Of a stretch of DNA of 64,000 nucleotides, positions 1 to 9,371 are shown piece by piece. Made by a program: the position numbers and the translations under genes. Numbering within the stretch: the first letter of the stretch is position 1; every line of letters starts with the position of its first letter. Below the pieces are notes generated by a model. That model had not been told where the DNA came from. It ran no database searches and saw nothing but the letters and a program-made list of their open reading frames with translations. The stretch comes from Streptomyces sp. HUAS MG91 (GTDB taxonomy: Bacteria; Actinomycetota; Actinomycetes; Streptomycetales; Streptomycetaceae), in contig NZ_CP159534.1 of assembly GCF_040529335.1 (NCBI RefSeq), positions 1,922,001 through 1,986,000 on the forward strand, written 5' to 3'.

Positions 1-957
1 GAGATCATCTCCGGCATCGGTGACAACCGGCCGCGCGGCCTCGGTCGCTCCCTGGTCACCGTGCTCGGGCACCCGCTCACCGCGGAGTCGACCGCCGCGA
101 TCGCCGCGTCGATCACCGACACCGGCGGCAACATCGACCGTATCTTCCGGCTCGCCAAGTACCCCGTCACCGCCGTCGAGTTCGCGGTCTCCGGCACGGA
201 GACGGAGGAGCTGCGGACGGCGCTCGCCATAGAGGCCGCGAAGCAGGGCGTGGACGTGGCGGTCGTCGCGGCCGGGCTGCACCGGCGCGCGCAGCGGCTC
301 GTCGTGATGGACGTCGACTCGACGCTGATCCAGGACGAGGTCATCGAGCTGTTCGCGGCGCACGCGGGCTGCGAGGACAAGGTCGCCGAGGTGACGGCGG
401 CGGCGATGCGCGGCGAGCTGGACTTCGAACAGTCGCTGCACGCGCGCGTGGCGCTGCTCGAAGGGCTCGACGTGTCGGTCGTCGACAAGGTCAGGAGCGA
501 GGTGCGGCTCACGCCCGGCGCCCGCACACTGATCCGCACGCTCAAGCGTCTCGGCTATCAAGTGGGCGTGGTGTCGGGCGGGTTCACGCAGGTCACGGAT
601 GATCTGCGGGAGCGGCTCGGGCTGGACTTCGCGCACGCCAACACGCTGGAGATCGTCGACGGGAAGCTGACCGGCCGGGTCACCGGCGAGATCGTGGACC
701 GGGCGGGCAAGGCGCGGCTGCTGCGCCGGTTCGCCGAGGCCGCCGGGGTGCCGCTCGCGCAGACCGTGGCGATCGGCGACGGCGCCAACGATCTGGACAT
801 GCTGAACGCGGCGGGGCTCGGCGTCGCCTTCAACGCCAAGCCGGTGGTGCGCGAGGCGGCGCACACCGCGGTGAACGTGCCGTTCCTCGACACGGTCCTC
901 TATCTGCTCGGCATCTCGCGCGAAGAGGTCGAGGCGGCGGACGCGCAGGGCGCGTAG
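1..957 (+). CDS. serB: Phosphoserine phosphatase SerB (5' end cut by window)
   Basis: Last step of serine biosynthesis: O-phospho-L-serine to L-serine plus phosphate, in the cytosol. The frame is open from base 1 to the TAG at 955-957, so the true start lies upstream of the window. The first ~95 visible residues resemble an ACT-type regulatory region, as in actinobacterial SerB. The HAD phosphatase core follows: motif I DVDSTLI at about bases 310-330 (two catalytic Asp), SGGFTQV near 575-595, and the Mg-binding motif GDGANDLDM near 777-803. The C-terminal segment VAFNAKP is typical of SerB. A strong hairpin at 977-1003 follows. The family call is secure; the number of ACT repeats cannot be judged from this fragment. 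Confidence 0.95.
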   Translation, partial: EIISGIGDNRPRGLGRSLVTVLGHPLTAESTAAIAASITDTGGNIDRIFRLAKYPVTAVEFAVSGTETEELRTALAIEAAKQGVDVAVVAAGLHRRAQRLVVMDVDSTLIQDEVIELFAAHAGCEDKVAEVTAAAMRGELDFEQSLHARVALLEGLDVSVVDKVRSEVRLTPGARTLIRTLKRLGYQVGVVSGGFTQVTDDLRERLGLDFAHANTLEIVDGKLTGRVTGEIVDRAGKARLLRRFAEAAGVPLAQTVAIGDGANDLDMLNAAGLGVAFNAKPVVREAAHTAVNVPFLDTVLYLLGISREEVEAADAQGA

Positions 958-976
958 CGCTCGTACGACGGACAGA

Positions 977-1003
977 GGGGGCCCAGCATCGTGCCGGGCC
1001 CCC
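977..1003. terminator. Hairpin terminator between serB and sixA
   Basis: GGGGGCCC (977-984) pairs with GGGCCCCC (996-1003), with further GC pairing inside the loop. It sits 20 bases after the serB stop and 20 bases before the convergent sixA stop, so it can serve both strands. There is no long T tract, as is common in Streptomyces. Confidence 0.75.
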
Positions 1004-1022
1004 TTCGCGTCGGCGCGAGGAG

Positions 1023-1541
1023 TTACTCGCTCGGCGCCCAGTAGTCGACGAGTGTGGCCGTGCCGGGCTCCAGGCCCTTCCAGGGGCCGGAGTAGGTGAG
1101 CACACAGAAGGCGGCGGTCGGGAAGCCGCGCCGGTCGAGCCGCTCGCGCGCGTCGCCCTCGGCGTCCGCGGTGAGGATCTCGCTGAGGGCCTGCACACCG
1201 GGGTTGTGGCCGATCAGCACGATGTTGTTCACGTCGTCCGGCGTCTCGTTCAGCACGGCGATCAGCTCGCCCGGCGACGCTTCGTAGATCCGCTCCTCGT
1301 ACACGGTCCTGGGCCGGTCGGGCAGCTCGGCGACGGCGAGCTTCCAGGTCTCGCGGGTGCGGGCGGCGGTCGAGCAGAGGGCCAGGTCGAAGGTGACTCC
1401 CGAGTCGGCCAGCTTGCGGCCGGCGACCGGGGCGTCCCTGCGGCCCCGCTCCGCCAGCGGCCGCTCGTGGTCGGAGACCTGGGGCCAGTCCGCCTTGGCA
1501 TGCCGGAAAAGGACAATCCTGCGGGGTTCTGCGACGCTCAT
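1023..1541 (-). CDS. sixA: SixA-like histidine phosphatase (phosphoglycerate mutase fold)
   Basis: 172-residue member of the histidine phosphatase superfamily, short SixA branch. E. coli SixA dephosphorylates phosphohistidine on signalling or PTS proteins; the target here is unknown. The catalytic RHA motif is in LFRHAKADWP (residues ~11-20), the second conserved His is in IGHNPGVQAL, and the Arg/Glu core ARTRETWKLA is present. The ATG at 1541 is the only good start. It is convergent with serB across a shared terminator. Not a cofactor-dependent mutase, because it is too short and lacks the extra loops. Confidence 0.85.
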   Translation of the reverse strand: MSVAEPRRIVLFRHAKADWPQVSDHERPLAERGRRDAPVAGRKLADSGVTFDLALCSTAARTRETWKLAVAELPDRPRTVYEERIYEASPGELIAVLNETPDDVNNIVLIGHNPGVQALSEILTADAEGDARERLDRRGFPTAAFCVLTYSGPWKGLEPGTATLVDYWAPSE

Positions 1542-1626
1542 GGGTCCCAGCTTCGCACGAAACCGGGCACGGGGCGCAGGGAGTTGACGGGCTCGCCCGG
1601 CAGGAGTGAACAGGCCCGGTCAGGCC

Positions 1627-1833
1627 CTACGGACGCAGCAGGTCCTTGGCGCGGGACAGGAGGTGGGCGAGGGACGGATCGCCCGCCGCGGCCTGTCCGT
1701 CGGCCGGGTTGAGGATCAGCAGGAGCAGCGTCACGAAGGCGATGGCCGGCAGGACGACGGCCCACCAGGGCAGCCGGATGTCGACGCCGCCCGTGGCTGC
1801 CGGGTGGGACCGGGTGTGCGAGGGGGCCGACAT
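1627..1833 (-). CDS. Small single-pass membrane protein, unknown function
   Basis: 68-residue protein with a polar N-terminus, one membrane helix (WWAVVLPAIAFVTLLLLIL, residues ~22-40) and a short charged tail ending AKDLLRP. The frame stays open upstream, but the ATG at 1831-1833 has an ideal ribosome binding site (GGAGG, 5 bases before it), so I chose that start. I recognise no family. It may be a conserved small Streptomyces membrane protein. Confidence 0.7.
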   Translation of the reverse strand: MSAPSHTRSHPAATGGVDIRLPWWAVVLPAIAFVTLLLLILNPADGQAAAGDPSLAHLLSRAKDLLRP

Positions 1834-2047
1834 GAATGCCTCCGGGATCCGTGACGCCGTGCGACGTGGCTGGTCGCGTACGTCTTCCGCGTCTGATGTG
1901 CCGCCGTCTCCCGGCGACACTTCGACGGTACGGATCCCGGGGCCCCGGGCCCATCCGGTGATCCACCCACTCGACCCTGACCCTGGCCCCCTAGGGGATG
2001 GTGGAGTTAACCCCACCCCCGGGCCGCCGGGTCACGCGGTCACGCGG

Positions 2048-2167
2048 TCACGGTGAGGCGATGGTCGCGACGACGGCGACGATCACGGTGACGGCCAGCA
2101 TCAGGCCCAGGACGGCGAGGAGCTTCTTCTGGCCGTTCTGCGGATTGGGTTCGAGCACAGGCGACAT
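2048..2167 (-). CDS. SGM_5486-family transporter-associated small membrane protein
   Basis: 39-residue protein: polar N-terminus VLEPNPQNGQKK, then one hydrophobic helix (LLAVLGLMLAVTVIVAVVATIA). It matches my memory of a family catalogued as SGM_5486 transporter-associated protein, which occurs beside CynX/NimT-type MFS genes as it does here, 29 bases downstream of the MFS gene on the same strand. A role as a small accessory subunit of the transporter is inferred only from position. It is easily missed because of its size. Confidence 0.75.
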   Translation of the reverse strand: MSPVLEPNPQNGQKKLLAVLGLMLAVTVIVAVVATIASP

Positions 2168-2196
2168 GCGGCAAGTGTCGCACCCGTCCCCGACCG

Positions 2197-3495
2197 TCAG
2201 GACGCGGGGGCCAGTTCGTCCTCCACGGTGCGGTTGCGGCCCGCGAAGACGCCGATCACGATCTGCGGCACCATCAGCGCGGCCATGAGCGCGATCGGCA
2301 CGCCCCAGCCGCCGCTGTGCTGGTAGAGGACGCCGACGAGCAGCGGTCCCGGGATCGAGATCAGGTAGCCGGTGGACTGGGCGAACGCGGAGAGCTTGGC
2401 GACGCCGGCGCCGGTGCGGGCGCGCATGCCGACCATGGTGAGGGCGAGCGGGAAGGCGCAGTTGGAGATGCCGAGCAGGATCGCCCAGGCCCACGCGCCG
2501 GAGGCGGGGGCGAGGTAGAGGCCCGCGTATCCGGCCAGGCCGCACACGCCGAGGGCGATCACCATCGGGCCCTGGCTGGGCAGCCGGGCGGCGACGCGCG
2601 GGATGACGAAGCCGAGCGGCACGCCCATCACCATCGTCACGGCGAGCAACACGCCGGCCGTCGAGGCGGAGACCCCGGCGTCGCGGAAGATCTGCGCCAT
2701 CCAGCCCATCGTGATGTACGCGGCCGTGGCCTGGAGCCCGAAGAAGACGGCGAGCGCCCAGGCGGTGCGGCTGCGGGTGATGCGCAGTCCGTCCTCCGCC
2801 GGGCGGCCGGCCCGGGCGGCCGGGGCGGGATCCACCGGGCCGCGCTCGCGCACGAGGGGGATCCAGGCCAGCAGGGCGACGGCGCCGAGCGCGGCCCACA
2901 CGGCAAGACCGGTCTGCCAGCTGCCGCCCAGGCCGTCGGTCAGCGGCACGGTCGCGGCGGCGGCGAGGGAGGTGCCGGCGGCGAGCGCCATCGAGTAGAG
3001 GCCCGTCATGGAGCCGACGCGGTCGGGGAACCAGCGCTTGACGATGACCGGCATCAGGACGTTGCTGACCGCGATGCCCATGAGCGCGAGGGCGCTGGCG
3101 ACCAGGAAGCCGACGGTGTTGCCGGCGTACGGGCGGATGATCAGGCCCGCGGTGATCGCGGCCATGCCGAAGCAGACGACCGCGCTCGCGCCGAACCGCT
3201 TGGCGAACCGCGGTGCCATCACGCCGAAGACGGCGAAGCAGAGCGGCGGTACGGAGGTGAGCAGTCCGGCGACGCTGCCGCTCATGCCGAGCCCGTCGCG
3301 GACCTCTTCGAGGAGGGCGCCGAGGCTGGTGATGGCGGGCCGCAGGTTCAGGGCGGCGAGAACGATGCCGACGGTGAGGAGGCGGATCGCCCACGCGCGC
3401 GGGGCGGCGCCTTCGTCCTTGTCCGTCAGCGCGTCGCGGGGTATCGGGGAATCGGTGCTCGGCGGCGCCAACGTCGGGGTGTCCTCACTAGCCAT
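2197..3495 (-). CDS. CynX/NimT-family MFS transporter
   Basis: 432-residue major facilitator protein with about 12 hydrophobic segments and the early signature ALNLRPAITSLGALLEEV (helix 1 and following loop), typical of the CynX/NimT branch (cyanate and nitroimidazole-type efflux). The substrate is not predictable. I chose the ATG at 3495; an in-frame ATG at 3504 is possible, and neither has a clear Shine-Dalgarno sequence. It is divergent from the FadR-type regulator at 3599 across about 100 bases holding a palindrome, so that regulator probably controls it. The 39-residue membrane protein downstream is probably co-transcribed. Confidence 0.88.
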   Translation of the reverse strand: MASEDTPTLAPPSTDSPIPRDALTDKDEGAAPRAWAIRLLTVGIVLAALNLRPAITSLGALLEEVRDGLGMSGSVAGLLTSVPPLCFAVFGVMAPRFAKRFGASAVVCFGMAAITAGLIIRPYAGNTVGFLVASALALMGIAVSNVLMPVIVKRWFPDRVGSMTGLYSMALAAGTSLAAAATVPLTDGLGGSWQTGLAVWAALGAVALLAWIPLVRERGPVDPAPAARAGRPAEDGLRITRSRTAWALAVFFGLQATAAYITMGWMAQIFRDAGVSASTAGVLLAVTMVMGVPLGFVIPRVAARLPSQGPMVIALGVCGLAGYAGLYLAPASGAWAWAILLGISNCAFPLALTMVGMRARTGAGVAKLSAFAQSTGYLISIPGPLLVGVLYQHSGGWGVPIALMAALMVPQIVIGVFAGRNRTVEDELAPAS

Positions 3496-3520
3496 GAGAC
3501 CCATCTTAGAATCATGGGAT

Positions 3521-3536
3521 GATTGACTGTCCAATC
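3521..3536. promoter_or_regulatory. Palindrome between MFS gene and FadR regulator; candidate operator
   Basis: GATTG-N6-CAATC occupies 3521-3536, between the divergent genes. A second, weaker inverted repeat CCCAT-N9-ATGGG lies at 3500-3518 by the MFS start. Palindromes of about this size are usual for FadR/GntR dimers. Binding is inferred. Confidence 0.5.
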
Positions 3537-3598
3537 GGTTCCGTCGGTTGTTCCGTCGGTTCGCTACTGTTCGCAGTCCGTCCGCACGAAGGAACGCC

Positions 3599-4294
3599 AT
3601 GCCGCTGACCTCTCCCAGGCGCTCGGCCCTCTCCGAGCAGGTCATCTCCGCCCTGCGCGCCCAGATCTCCTCGGGCGAGTGGCCGGTGGGTTCCCGGATC
3701 CCGACGGAGCCGGAGCTCGTGGAGCAGCTGGGCGTGGCGCGGAACACGGTGCGGGAGGCGGTGCGCGCCCTCGCGCACAACGGTCTCCTCGACATCCGGC
3801 AGGGCTCGGGCACGTACGTCGTGGCGACGAGCGAGCTGGCCGGGGTGATGCAGCGCCGGTTCGCGGAGGCCGATCCGCGGCACATCGCCGAGCTGCGCTC
3901 CACGCTGGAGTCCAGCGCGGCGAAGCTGGCCGCGGTGCGGCGCACGGAGCGTGACGTGAAGCAGCTGGACGCGCTGCTCGTACGCCGTGAGGAGGCGTGG
4001 GAGTCGGGCGACACGGAGGCGTTCGTGACGGCGGACGCGACCTTCCACATGGCCGTGGTGGCGGCGTCCCACAACGACGTGATGACGGCGATGTACGCGG
4101 ACCTCGGCGAGGTGCTGCGGGACTGGCTGCGCGAGGACGTGGGCGAGCGGCTGACCGCGGAGAACCACATGGACCACGCGGGGCTCGTCGACGCGATCCG
4201 GGACGGGAACGCGGAGGCCGCGGCGACGGAGGCGGCGGGTTATCCGTTCCTGTGCCGCCCGGGGCGGCTCACCGGCCTGCCCTCCGGTGGCTGA
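3599..4294 (+). CDS. FadR-subfamily GntR transcriptional regulator (FCD domain)
   Basis: 231-residue regulator. An N-terminal winged helix (residues ~8-75: SEQVISALRAQISSGEWPVG, then RNTVREAVRALAHNGLLDIR and QGSGTYV) is followed by an all-helical FCD ligand domain (~85-215) with the metal or ligand pattern D-x3-H (ADATFHMAVV) and a later HMDHAGLVDAI. Start: ATG at 3599 with AAGGA about 6 bases upstream. The last ~17 residues (PFLCRPGRLTGLPSGG) look unlike a usual FCD end and overlap the convergent gene by 26 bases, so the tail may be altered or frameshifted. It probably represses or activates the divergent MFS gene. Confidence 0.87.
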   Translation: MPLTSPRRSALSEQVISALRAQISSGEWPVGSRIPTEPELVEQLGVARNTVREAVRALAHNGLLDIRQGSGTYVVATSELAGVMQRRFAEADPRHIAELRSTLESSAAKLAAVRRTERDVKQLDALLVRREEAWESGDTEAFVTADATFHMAVVAASHNDVMTAMYADLGEVLRDWLREDVGERLTAENHMDHAGLVDAIRDGNAEAAATEAAGYPFLCRPGRLTGLPSGG

Positions 4295-4613
4295 CCCACA
4301 CGTCCCGCACCTTCTTCCAGCACCGTCCGTCGAGCCGCACCGTCTCGGCGGGGCCCACCTCCCGCGGCGCAGAGTCGGTGTCGATGTCCCACCACGGGGC
4401 GCACTCGATGTGCAGGGCGACGGCGTCGACGCCCGGGTAGGGGTTGTGGCAGAGGGCGCGTACGCGTGAGCCGTCGATCTCGGTGCGGCACTGCGCACCG
4501 AAGAGTTCACGCTCGGGTCTGCCGGGTTTTTCGTCGGACGCGGCGTCGTACGGGAGTACGGCGATCAGGAGTACGACGGCGAGGGCCGGGGCTATGCGTC
4601 GGGGCAGGCGCAC
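4269..4613 (-). CDS. Small secreted protein, unknown function
   Basis: 114-residue protein starting at GTG 4613. An N-terminal signal peptide (RLPRRIAPALAVVLLIAVLPYDAAS) precedes a mature region with four cysteines (CRTEIDG, CHNPYPGV, CAPWWDI, CWKKV), which suggests two disulfides. The start is chosen because GAGGAGG lies 7 bases upstream. That ribosome binding site is inside the stem of the fabI terminator hairpin (4616-4652), so reading from an upstream transcript should be poor. Its 3' end overlaps the regulator gene by 26 bases, tail to tail. No family recognised. Confidence 0.75.
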   Translation of the reverse strand: MRLPRRIAPALAVVLLIAVLPYDAASDEKPGRPERELFGAQCRTEIDGSRVRALCHNPYPGVDAVALHIECAPWWDIDTDSAPREVGPAETVRLDGRCWKKVRDVWVSHRRAGR

Positions 4614-4615
4614 AA

Positions 4616-4652
4616 AGAGACCTCCTCGCACCCAGGGTGCGGGGAGGTCTCT
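4616..4652 (-). terminator. Near-perfect 17-bp hairpin after fabI; contains the next gene's RBS
   Basis: AGAGACCTCC (4616-4625) pairs perfectly with GGAGGTCTCT (4643-4652), and CGCACCC (4627-4633) pairs with GGGTGCG (4635-4641), leaving almost no loop. On the minus strand the stem ends in TCTCTTT. It lies 35 bases after the fabI stop. The descending arm supplies the Shine-Dalgarno sequence of the gene starting at 4613. Confidence 0.85.
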
Positions 4653-4687
4653 CGGGTGCGCCCGGCCGGTGGGCCGAACGGGGTACG

Positions 4688-5473
4688 TCAGGCGCCGATG
4701 GCGTGCAGGCCGCCGTCCACGTGGACGATCTCGCCCGTGGTCTTCGGGAACCAGTCCGACAGCAGGGCCACGATGGCCTTGCCGGCCGGCTCCGGGTCGT
4801 CCAGCTTCCACTCCAGCGGGGAGCGCGAGTCCCACACGGCGGCGAGGTCGCTGAAGCCCGGGATGGACTTGGCGGCCATGGAGCCGAGCGGGCCGGCCGA
4901 GACCAGGTTGCTGCGGATGTCGTGCTTGCCGAGGTCGCGCGCCATGTAGCGGCTGGTGGCCTCCAGGGCGGCCTTGGCCGGGCCCATCCAGTCGTACTGC
5001 GGCCAGGCGAACTGGGCGTCGAAGGTCAGGCCCACGACGGAACCGCCCTCGGTCATCAGCGGCAGCAGCGCCATCGTCAGCGACTTCAGGGAGAAGGCGG
5101 AGACGTGCATGGCGGTGGCCACGGACTCGAACGGCGTGTTCAGGAAGTTGCCGCCGAGCGCGTCCTGCGGCGCGAAGCCGATGGAGTGCACGACGCCGTC
5201 GAGACGGTCGCCCAGGTGCTCGCGGACCTGGCCCTCCAGGCGGGCGAGGTGCTCGTCGTTCGAGACGTCGAGCTCCAGGACCTTGACCTTGTCGGGCTGG
5301 GGCAGCTTCTTGGCGATGCGCTCGGTCAGCGTCGGCCGCGGCCAGGCGGTGAGGATGATCTCCGCGCCCTGCTCCTGCGCCAGCTTCGCGGCGTGGAAGG
5401 CGATGGAGGACTCCATCAGCACACCGGTGATGAGGATCCGCTTGCCCTCGAGGATTCCGCCAGTACTAGTCAT
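4688..5473 (-). CDS. fabI: Enoyl-[ACP] reductase, NADH-dependent (FabI/InhA type)
   Basis: 261 residues. Catalyses the final reduction in each round of type II fatty acid elongation (trans-2-enoyl-ACP to acyl-ACP with NADH). N-terminal Rossmann region GKRILITGVLMESSIAFHAA (the divergent G-motif of enoyl reductases), HSIGFAP, and active-site Tyr and Lys in YDWMGPAKAALEA (Y-x6-K, as in InhA). The C-terminus EIVHVDGGLHAIGA is characteristic. It follows fabG by 5 bases, so the two form one operon, ended by the hairpin at 4616-4652. It is the probable target of isoniazid- or triclosan-like inhibitors by homology. Confidence 0.96.
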   Translation of the reverse strand: MTSTGGILEGKRILITGVLMESSIAFHAAKLAQEQGAEIILTAWPRPTLTERIAKKLPQPDKVKVLELDVSNDEHLARLEGQVREHLGDRLDGVVHSIGFAPQDALGGNFLNTPFESVATAMHVSAFSLKSLTMALLPLMTEGGSVVGLTFDAQFAWPQYDWMGPAKAALEATSRYMARDLGKHDIRSNLVSAGPLGSMAAKSIPGFSDLAAVWDSRSPLEWKLDDPEPAGKAIVALLSDWFPKTTGEIVHVDGGLHAIGA

Positions 5474-5478
5474 CGTTC

Positions 5479-6198
5479 TCAGTGACCCATGCCCAATCCG
5501 CCGTCAACCGGGATGACGGCTCCAGTGATGTACGAGGCGTCGTCGGAGGTCAGGAACTTCACCACTCCGGCGATCTCCTCGACCTGCGCGTACCGGCCGA
5601 GCGGCACCTGCGACACGATGCCGGCGCGCTGCTCGTCGGTCAGGGCCTGGGTCATGTCGGTGTCGACGAAACCCGGGGCGACGACGTTGAAGGTGATGTT
5701 GCGCGACCCCAGCTCACGGGCGAGGGAGCGCGCGAAACCGACCAGACCCGCCTTCGAGGCGGCGTAGTTCGCCTGCCCCGCGGAGCCGAGCAGACCGACG
5801 ACGGAGGAGATCAGCACGACGCGGCCCTTCTTGGCGCGCAGCATGCCGCGGTTGGCACGCTTCACGACGCGGAAGGTGCCGGTGAGGTTGGTGTCGAGGA
5901 CGGACGTGAAGTCCTCCTCGGACATGCGCATGAGGAGCTGGTCCTTGGTGACGCCGGCGTTGGCGACGAGCACCTCGACGTTGCCGTGCTTCTCCTCGAT
6001 CTCCTTGTAGGCCTGCTCCACCTGCTCGGTGTCGGTGATGTCGCACTTGACGGCGAGCGCACCGGCGTCGAGGAGCTCCCGGGGCGGCTCGCCCGAGCGG
6101 TAGGTGAAGGCGACCTTGTCGCCTGCCTCGACGAAGGCACGGGCGATGGCGAGGCCGATGCCCCGGTTTCCTCCGGTGACGAGAACCGAGCGGCTCAA
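5479..6198 (-). CDS. fabG: 3-oxoacyl-[ACP] reductase FabG
   Basis: 239-residue classical SDR that reduces 3-oxoacyl-ACP with NADPH in fatty acid synthesis. TGGNRGIG is the cofactor motif, NAG follows near residue 80, the catalytic Ser is in ISSVVGL, and YAASKAG gives Tyr and Lys. The C-terminus VDGGLGMGH is typical of actinobacterial FabG1/MabA-type enzymes. The start is a TTG at 6198 preceded by AAGGG; no ATG or GTG fits the conserved N-terminus MSRSVLVTGG. First gene of the fabG-fabI operon. Confidence 0.95.
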   Translation of the reverse strand: MSRSVLVTGGNRGIGLAIARAFVEAGDKVAFTYRSGEPPRELLDAGALAVKCDITDTEQVEQAYKEIEEKHGNVEVLVANAGVTKDQLLMRMSEEDFTSVLDTNLTGTFRVVKRANRGMLRAKKGRVVLISSVVGLLGSAGQANYAASKAGLVGFARSLARELGSRNITFNVVAPGFVDTDMTQALTDEQRAGIVSQVPLGRYAQVEEIAGVVKFLTSDDASYITGAVIPVDGGLGMGH

Positions 6199-6392
6199 CG
6201 GATCACCCTTTCGATAGCGGTGGTGGTCTTCGAAACCTATCGGTACGACCCTCGGTACGGAGAATCGACCACCGACAGTGGCGTACGCGACTCACTGTCG
6301 AGTCCCTACAGAAAGCTCTGGCCGCGCACCCCTGTCCCACGACATGATCAGAGCCGCCTGTGGCGACGACTTGCGACGAACAGGGAGGCCTT

Positions 6393-7912
<1,520 letters not shown>

Positions 7913-7916
<4 letters not shown>

Positions 7917-9307
7917 GCCCTCGTAGCAGCAAGCCCCACGAGACCGTCGAGCGCGCCCTGGAGCTGTCGCGGGCCGACAGCTGCGTCGTCATCGCCGACG
8001 AGACGTCGACCGCCAATCTGCGCTGGGCGGGCAACGCGCTGACGACGAACGGGGTGACGCGCGGGCGCACGCTCACCGTCATCGCGACGGTCGACGGCAA
8101 GGAGGGCACGGCGACCGGTGTCGTGTCCCGGTCCGCGGTGACCGCCGACGATCTCGAACCGCTGGTCCGCGCCGCCGAGGAGGCCGCCGCCAAGGCCGGC
8201 CCCGCCGAGGACGCCCAGCCCCTGGTCGGCGACGTGCCGCGGTCCTCGGACTTCACGGAGGCCCCGGCCGCGACCTCGTCGGCGGTGTTCACGGAGTTCG
8301 CGCCCGCGCTCGGCGAGGCGTTCGCGCGGGCCAGGGCGGGCGGGCGCGAGCTGTACGGCTTCGCCAACCACGAGCTGACCTCCAGCTACCTCGGTACGTC
8401 GACGGGCCTGCGGCTGCGGCACGACCAGCCGAACGGGACGCTGGAGCTGAACGCCAAGTCGCCGGACCGTCGGCGCTCGGCGTGGTCGGGACGCTCCACA
8501 CGGGACTTCAAGGACGTCGACCCGGCCGCGATGGACGCCGAGCTGGCCACCCGTCTCGGCTGGGCCGAGCGGCGGATCGACCTGCCCGCGGGCCGCTACG
8601 AGACGCTGCTGCCGCCCACCGCGGTCGCCGACCTGCTGATCTATCTGCTGTGGTCGGCGGGCGCGCGGGACGCCGCCGAGGGCAGGACGGTGTTCAGCAG
8701 GCCGGGTGGCGGCACCCGGGTCGGCGACCGGCTCAGCGAGCTGCCGCTGACGCTGCGCAGCGACCCGTACGCGCCGGGCCTGGAGTGCGCGCCGTTCGTG
8801 CTGGCCCACACCTCGGGGGACGCCGCGTCCGTCTTCGACAACGGGCTGCCGGTCGCCGCCACGGAGTGGATCTCCGGCGGGGAGCTGCGGCATCTGACGA
8901 CGACGCGGCACAGCGCCGCGCTGACCGGGTTGCCGGTCGCGCCCGCCGGGGACAACCTGATCCTCGACGGCGGCTCGGGCAGATCGCTGGAGGAGATGGT
9001 GGCCGCCACGGAGCGCGGACTGCTGCTCACCTGCCTGTGGTACATCCGCGAGGTCGATCCGGCGACGCTGCTGCTGACCGGGCTGACCCGCGACGGCGTG
9101 TACCTGGTGGAGAACGGCGAGGTCGTGGGCGAGGTGAACAACTTCCGGTTCAACGAGTCGCCGGTCGACCTGCTGCGGCGGGCCACCGAGGCCGGGCGCA
9201 CGGAAAAGACGCTGCCGCGCGAGTGGGGCGACTGGTTCACTAGGGCTGCGATGCCGGCCCTGCGGGTGCCGGACTTCAACATGAGCTCGGTCAGCCAGGG
9301 CGTCTGA
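7913..9307 (+). CDS. pmbA: TldE/PmbA, inactive partner of TldD
   Basis: 464 residues, TldD/PmbA fold without an HExxxH motif, as expected for the non-catalytic subunit that forms the protease chamber with TldD. Conserved N-terminal [22 protein letters not shown] and C-terminal [26 protein letters not shown]. Start: ATG at 7913 within the ATGA overlap with tldD, GGAGG upstream. The pair is a housekeeping two-gene unit in Streptomyces. tyrS follows after 64 bases with its own probable promoter. Confidence 0.92.
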
Positions 9308-9371
9308 GCGCCTTCGGATCGCCCATAGACTGGTCGGGCCCCAACAGAACTGTTCAAGGAGACCCGGAACC

